A DNA stretch of 64,000 bases. Origin: Flaviflexus huanghaiensis (GTDB lineage: Bacteria > Actinomycetota > Actinomycetes > Actinomycetales > Actinomycetaceae). This document shows, piece after piece, positions 60,258 to 64,000 of the stretch; the first letter of the stretch is position 1; each line of letters begins with the position of its first letter. The position numbers and the translations under genes are program-made. The notes beneath the pieces are model-generated. The model was not told where the DNA came from and did no database searches. It worked only from the letters and a program-made list of their open reading frames with translations. The stretch covers positions 124,001 through 188,000 of the forward strand of contig NZ_JACFAK010000001.1 of NCBI RefSeq assembly GCF_014118685.1. Direction: 5' to 3'.

Positions 60258-61346
60258 TTATCCACCTATTGCACTCATGGGGCGATCCGGCTGAAGGAAG
60301 CCCTCGTCGTCGATGCCGTGCCCGGCCTTCTTGATCCACATTGCCCCGCGCCAGCGGTCCGCGATCTCGTCGTCACTCGCGCCGGTTCTCATCATGCCCA
60401 TGAGATCGACTTCCGAGTCTCCGAAGAGGCAGTTGCGGATCCTGCCGTCGGCAGTCAGGCGGGTCCGATCACATGTGCCACAGAAGGGGCGCGTGACCGA
60501 GGCGATGATGCCGACATTGCCGGTTGGGTGATGGGGGCTGGTTGCCTGCCACAGCTCAGCGGGCGAGGTGCCGCGCACCGTATCTCCAAGCGGGGTGAGC
60601 TCGAACTCTGTCTCGAGCATGCCGAGGATGTCCTCCGCGGTAATCATGTCGCTGCGCTTCCAGGATCCGCGCGGCCCGAGCGGCATGTACTCAATGAACC
60701 GAAGCTCGTAGCCGTGATCAAGACAGAACTTGAGAAGTGGCACGGCCTGATCGTCGTTGACGCCCGGCATCAGGACAGCATTGATCTTGACAGGGGTGAG
60801 GCCGACCTCGTGGGAGACCCTCGCGCCGTCGACCGCGTCCTTGAGTCGGTCGCGCCGCGTGAGTTTCGCGTACACCTCGCGGTCGATCGAATCGATGGAG
60901 ATGTTGACCCGGTCAAGGCCCGCCGCCTTAAGCTTCGTCGCCCTCTTGGCAAGCCCCAACGCATTGGTCGTGAGCGACAACTCGGGCTTGTTCCCGAGAT
61001 GATTCGTCATCTTGGCGGCTTCGCCGACGATCGCTTCGAGGCCCTTGCGTAGTAGCGGCTCCCCGCCGGTGAAACGGACTTCCTCGATCCCGAGGTGGGT
61101 GAGGGAGATGTGGATGAGGCGGACAATCTCGTCGTCAGTCAGTAGCCGATCATTAGGCAGCGGATCGATTCCCTCCGCGGGCATGCAGTACTGGCATCGC
61201 AAGTTGCACTTGTCAGTCAGCGACACTCGCAAATCTCGGCCAAGCCGGCCGAAACGGTCGGTGAGGAGCGGTGTATCGGGACGGCTCGCGACGTCCGGCA
61301 CATCGCTACGCACGGACGGGATACCCAGGACGACACTTCCACTCAT
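60258..61346 (-). CDS. moaA: GTP 3',8-cyclase
   Basis: This 362-aa radical-SAM enzyme starts cofactor synthesis by cyclising GTP. The N-terminal cluster is C47, C51 and C54 (CNLRCQYC), and the C-terminal cluster is in PFCGTCDRTRLTADGRIRNC. FTGGEPLLRKG and the C-terminal Gly-Gly are conserved. I start it at the ATG at 61346: TATCTT lies six bases upstream and there is no ribosome site, so it looks leaderless. A longer frame to 61472 runs into the divergent promoter region. It is followed without gap by moaD. Confidence 0.95.
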   Translation of the reverse strand: MSGSVVLGIPSVRSDVPDVASRPDTPLLTDRFGRLGRDLRVSLTDKCNLRCQYCMPAEGIDPLPNDRLLTDDEIVRLIHISLTHLGIEEVRFTGGEPLLRKGLEAIVGEAAKMTNHLGNKPELSLTTNALGLAKRATKLKAAGLDRVNISIDSIDREVYAKLTRRDRLKDAVDGARVSHEVGLTPVKINAVLMPGVNDDQAVPLLKFCLDHGYELRFIEYMPLGPRGSWKRSDMITAEDILGMLETEFELTPLGDTVRGTSPAELWQATSPHHPTGNVGIIASVTRPFCGTCDRTRLTADGRIRNCLFGDSEVDLMGMMRTGASDDEIADRWRGAMWIKKAGHGIDDEGFLQPDRPMSAIGG

Positions 61347-61352
61347 GCCTAC

Positions 61353-61358
61353 AAGATA
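61353..61358 (-). promoter_or_regulatory. -10 box TATCTT of moaA (leaderless)
   Basis: TATCTT on the minus strand ends six bases before the moaA ATG. A short palindrome GGCA-GAG-TGCC (61360-61370) lies just upstream. Confidence 0.4.
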
Positions 61359-61516
61359 TGGCAGAGTGCCCAATTTCTCCAGGTTTGCATGTGGAAATGG
61401 GTGTTGGTCGCACCACGCGTGTCGGACCAATGGAGCCGCGCTAGGGACCTCAGTCTCACGGAAGATTGCCAATTCTGTGACGTTGCCTGCACCGTAGGAT
61501 GAGCGGAGGAGGTTCT

Positions 61517-62950
61517 ATGACGATCCATAAACTGAGCGCGCTCGACCTCGCGGCGACCATCAAAGCCGGCGAGGTATCGGCCCACGACGTGCTCGACCAC
61601 ACCCTTGCCCGCATCGCCGCCTTCCCGCAGGTGGGGGCGTTCGCTCATGTGACCGAGCAGCTCGCACGCGAGCAGGCCGATGAGACGGACATCCGGGTCG
61701 CCGCAGGGAAGGCTCGCCCATTTGACGGGGTGCCGCTCCCCATTAAGGACGCCACTCCCGTCGCTGGCCAGCCCTGGGAGCAGGGTGCTGCCATCTACGT
61801 CGGAAACATCGCCGAGGCGGATGACGGGGTTGTCACCCTTCTCAAGGAGGCTGGCACGCTCACGGTCGGGAAGACCTCGGCTCCGGAGTTCAGCTTCCCC
61901 GCCTACACAGAGCCCGAGATCGGCCCGCCAGCACGGTGCCCCTGGGATGTGACGCGCACGGCGGGAGGATCATCAGGTGGAGCGGCGGCCGCGGTCGTGA
62001 CCGGGATGGTGCCCGCCGCCCACGCCTCGGATGGCGGGGGCTCCATCCGCATCCCTGCTGCAGCCTGTGGCGCGGTCGGCTTCAAGGCCTCCCGCGGGGT
62101 TGTCTCACCAGGTCCGACGGGAGTGAGCGGATCCGGCCTCACAACCCACGGTGTCATTACCCGCACCGTTGAAGATTCAGCGGCACTGCTCGACGTCCTC
62201 GCAGTCCGCTGGCCGGGGGAGAGCTATCACCCGCCGCGCGATGAGGTGCTCGATCTTGCTGGCAGCTACCTCGATGCGAGCAGGAAGAGCACCGGCCTGC
62301 TCCGGGTCGGGCTCCTCCTCGAGCCGCTCAATGTCGACTCGGTCGATCTCCATCCCTCAGCCGAGGCGGCTGCCCTGCGGCTTGCCGGCACACTCGAGTC
62401 TCTCGGACATTCGGTGACAACGGTAGCGCGGCCCTTCCCTCCGAAGGACTGGCTAGCCTTTATGCCCCTGTGGACCGGCGCGGCTGCCGCAATTCCGCTA
62501 TCAACGCAGGATGAAGGCAATGTCACCGAACTGACACGGTGGCTACGGGACGAGGGTCGGAAGCTGAGCGCCGCCGACTTCGCGGTTGCCATGAGCGCGG
62601 TTCAGTCCCTGACCCGAAAAGCCGCGAACGGTTGGGCTGATGTCGATATCGTTCTCACGCCAACGCTGTCCGGCCCGCCCGCGTACCCCGGTGACATGAA
62701 GGTGCCGGATGGGCGGGCCGACTTCGATGCGCAGATGAGGTTCACGCCGTGGGCGAGCGTGTGGAACATGACGGGTAACGCGTCAATCACGCTCCCCGTT
62801 CACAGGGCAGAGGTCGACGGCGTTGAGCTACCCTTCGGTGCGATGCTCGGCGCGGTTCGGCCAGGCGCGGATGCGCTCCTCCTCTCCCTCGCTCGCGATA
62901 TTGAAGAGGCAGATCCTTGGCCGACCATCCGCGAACCAACCGGCTCCTGA
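61517..62950 (+). CDS. Amidase (amidase-signature family)
   Basis: A 477-aa hydrolase. The start at 61517 is supported by GGAGGAGG four bases upstream; an ATG at 61499 is in frame but has none. The Ser-cisSer-Lys triad is visible: Lys in PLPIKDA near residue 77, the cis-Ser in TAGGSSGGAAAA near 151-153, and the nucleophile Ser in SDGGGSIRIPAA near 176. The family hydrolyses carboxamides; GatA is unlikely because gatB and gatC are not adjacent. Substrate unknown. It is divergent from moaA and followed by clpB. Confidence 0.9.
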   Translation: MTIHKLSALDLAATIKAGEVSAHDVLDHTLARIAAFPQVGAFAHVTEQLAREQADETDIRVAAGKARPFDGVPLPIKDATPVAGQPWEQGAAIYVGNIAEADDGVVTLLKEAGTLTVGKTSAPEFSFPAYTEPEIGPPARCPWDVTRTAGGSSGGAAAAVVTGMVPAAHASDGGGSIRIPAAACGAVGFKASRGVVSPGPTGVSGSGLTTHGVITRTVEDSAALLDVLAVRWPGESYHPPRDEVLDLAGSYLDASRKSTGLLRVGLLLEPLNVDSVDLHPSAEAAALRLAGTLESLGHSVTTVARPFPPKDWLAFMPLWTGAAAAIPLSTQDEGNVTELTRWLRDEGRKLSAADFAVAMSAVQSLTRKAANGWADVDIVLTPTLSGPPAYPGDMKVPDGRADFDAQMRFTPWASVWNMTGNASITLPVHRAEVDGVELPFGAMLGAVRPGADALLLSLARDIEEADPWPTIREPTGS

Positions 62951-63006
62951 TGTGCTCACGGGCGGACTGAGGGCCGGACGGCGTGCGAGAGAGGTCACGT
63001 TCAAGG

Positions 63007-63027
63007 TTGAGTGGAATAGACTCAAGT
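63007..63027 (+). promoter_or_regulatory. HAIR element (HspR site) upstream of clpB
   Basis: gTTGAGT-GGAATAG-ACTCAAG matches the HAIR consensus CTTGAGT-N7-ACTCAAG at 13 of 14 arm positions. It overlaps the -35 element of the proposed clpB promoter. Confidence 0.85.
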
Positions 63028-63039
63028 TTATCTGCGTTC
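63014..63039 (+). promoter_or_regulatory. SigR/SigH-type promoter of clpB
   Basis: GGAAT (63014-63018), an 18-base spacer and GTT (63037-63039) fit GGAAT-N18-GTT exactly. The -35 lies inside the HAIR spacer, so HspR binding would block it. Start expected near 63046. Confidence 0.6.
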
Positions 63040-63076
63040 CAGCATATGAAGCATTACGACATTCACAAGGAGTTTC

Positions 63077-64000
63077 ATGGATAAGCTGACAACCAAGTCG
63101 CAGGAGGCTATCTCCTCCGCGCTGGAGATGGCAGTCCGGGCTGGTAATCCTCAGCTCGAACCTGTTCATCTCCTTGCCGCCCTTCTCGGACAGAACGCCG
63201 GTGTCGCCATCGGCATGCTCGACGCGATTGGCGTTGATAGGGGCGCGCTCGGCCAGCGTGTGCAGGCGGCCCTCACGGCGCTTCCGGGCGCACAGGGCAG
63301 TTCAGTCGCACAGCCAGCCGCCTCCCGTCCCCTCAGCCTCGTCCTGTCGGACGCGGGCAAGGAGGCAACCGCCCTCGGCGACGCCTACGTGTCAACCGAG
63401 CATCTGCTCATGGGGCTAGCGGCCTCGCAGTCGAGCGCGGGAGACATTCTTCGTTCCGCCGGTGCGAGCCGTGAACAGCTGCAGGGCGTTCTCGGTCAGG
63501 TTCGCGGCGGTCGTACGGTTGATTCCCCCGACCCGGAGGAGACGTACGACGCCCTCGAGAAGTACGGTCAGGACCTCACCCAGATCGCACGCGAAGGTAA
63601 GCTCGACCCCGTTATCGGCCGAGATACCGAAATCCGTCGCGTCATCCAGGTGCTGTCGCGCCGCACAAAGAACAATCCCGTCCTCATTGGCGAGCCCGGT
63701 GTCGGTAAGACCGCCGTCGTCGAGGGGCTCGCCCAGCGCATCGTCGATGGGGACGTGCCCGAGTCACTGCGCGACAAGCGACTCATCGCACTCGATATCT
63801 CCGCGATGGTCGCGGGTGCGAAGTACCGCGGCGAGTTCGAGGAGCGCCTCAAGGCGGTTCTCCAGGAGATCAAGGATTCCGACGGGGAGATCGTCACTTT
63901 TATCGATGAGCTCCACACGGTTGTCGGTGCGGGCCGCAGCTCGGATGGGTCGATGGATGCGGGCAACATGCTCAAGCCCATGCTCGCTCGCGGTGAGCTC
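63077..64000 (+). CDS. clpB: ATP-dependent chaperone ClpB (3' end outside window)
   Basis: The first 308 codons of the ClpB disaggregase, which pulls apart aggregates together with DnaK. It starts at the ATG at 63077 with AAGGAG six bases upstream. The N-terminal double-repeat domain (about 1-145) has [16 protein letters not shown] and [10 protein letters not shown]. The first AAA+ module begins at about 160 with [49 protein letters not shown] (Walker A near 205). It continues with [14 protein letters not shown] and the Walker [16 protein letters not shown]. The frame is open to the window edge. Upstream HAIR and SigR-like signals indicate heat and disulfide-stress control together with dnaK. 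Confidence 0.96.
   Translation, partial: MDKLTTKSQEAISSALEMAVRAGNPQLEPVHLLAALLGQNAGVAIGMLDAIGVDRGALGQRVQAALTALPGAQGSSVAQPAASRPLSLVLSDAGKEATALGDAYVSTEHLLMGLAASQSSAGDILRSAGASREQLQGVLGQVRGGRTVDSPDPEETYDALEKYGQDLTQIAREGKLDPVIGRDTEIRRVIQVLSRRTKNNPVLIGEPGVGKTAVVEGLAQRIVDGDVPESLRDKRLIALDISAMVAGAKYRGEFEERLKAVLQEIKDSDGEIVTFIDELHTVVGAGRSSDGSMDAGNMLKPMLARGEL

Noticed and set aside
1-64000. tRNA or rRNA genes, insertion sequences, attachment sites
   Set aside because: No T-loop GGTTCGAATCC-type motif in a cloverleaf context, no rRNA core sequences, and no transposase- or integrase-like protein were seen.

Overview
The window reads as chromosomal DNA from a high-GC Gram-positive bacterium (Actinomycetota), most likely an actinomycete of the Actinomycetales/Actinomycetaceae type. 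The evidence is a giant type I fatty-acid synthase with its own AcpS, an HspR-controlled dnaK-grpE-dnaJ-hspR operon with HAIR-type operators, MoeZ-type E1/rhodanese, an actinobacterial secreted protein with FG-GAP-like repeats, and frequent GTG/TTG and leaderless starts. The genus cannot be fixed from the sequence alone. I recognised no tRNA, rRNA, CRISPR array, insertion sequence or phage gene. The window begins inside one gene and ends inside clpB.

Region 1 (1-18.7 kb) is core metabolism. It holds two hypothetical genes, L-lactate dehydrogenase, a CoA-type Nudix hydrolase, and a tight minus-strand lipid cluster birA-accBC-accD-fas-acpS. This cluster supplies biotinylation, malonyl-CoA, chain synthesis and ACP activation in one transcription direction. 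A TetR regulator lies just upstream, with an operator-like palindrome in the gap. A short-chain dehydrogenase follows.

Region 2 (19.2-27.4 kb) is a respiratory nitrate module, narK-narG-narH-narJ-narI, closed by a hairpin terminator.

Region 3 (27.8-42.3 kb) is mixed. It contains a secreted lysozyme-like protein with repeats, an orphan small protein, a MarR regulator with a very His-rich tail, an SRPBCC protein, and the heat-shock operon dnaK-(75-aa acidic ORF)-grpE-dnaJ-hspR. After these come gluQRS, a lipoprotein, a zinc alcohol dehydrogenase, a 57-aa membrane protein and an S9 prolyl oligopeptidase.

Region 4 (42.5-61.3 kb) is a molybdenum island. It contains an HTH/Mop-type regulator with modABC, mobA-moaC-moeA-moeZ, a moaB-moaE fusion, a DMSO-reductase-type operon (dmsA-dmsB-dmsC, a TorD/DmsD chaperone and a ferredoxin), a second dmsA paralogue, and moaD-moaA. 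Together with Nar this makes a coherent anaerobic respiration set: molybdate uptake, cofactor synthesis, and molybdoenzymes with their chaperones. A 21-codon peptide gene with a strong ribosome site lies divergently beside the regulator. Region 5 (61.5 kb to the end) has an amidase and clpB, which carries a near-perfect HspR operator overlapping a SigR/SigH-like promoter.
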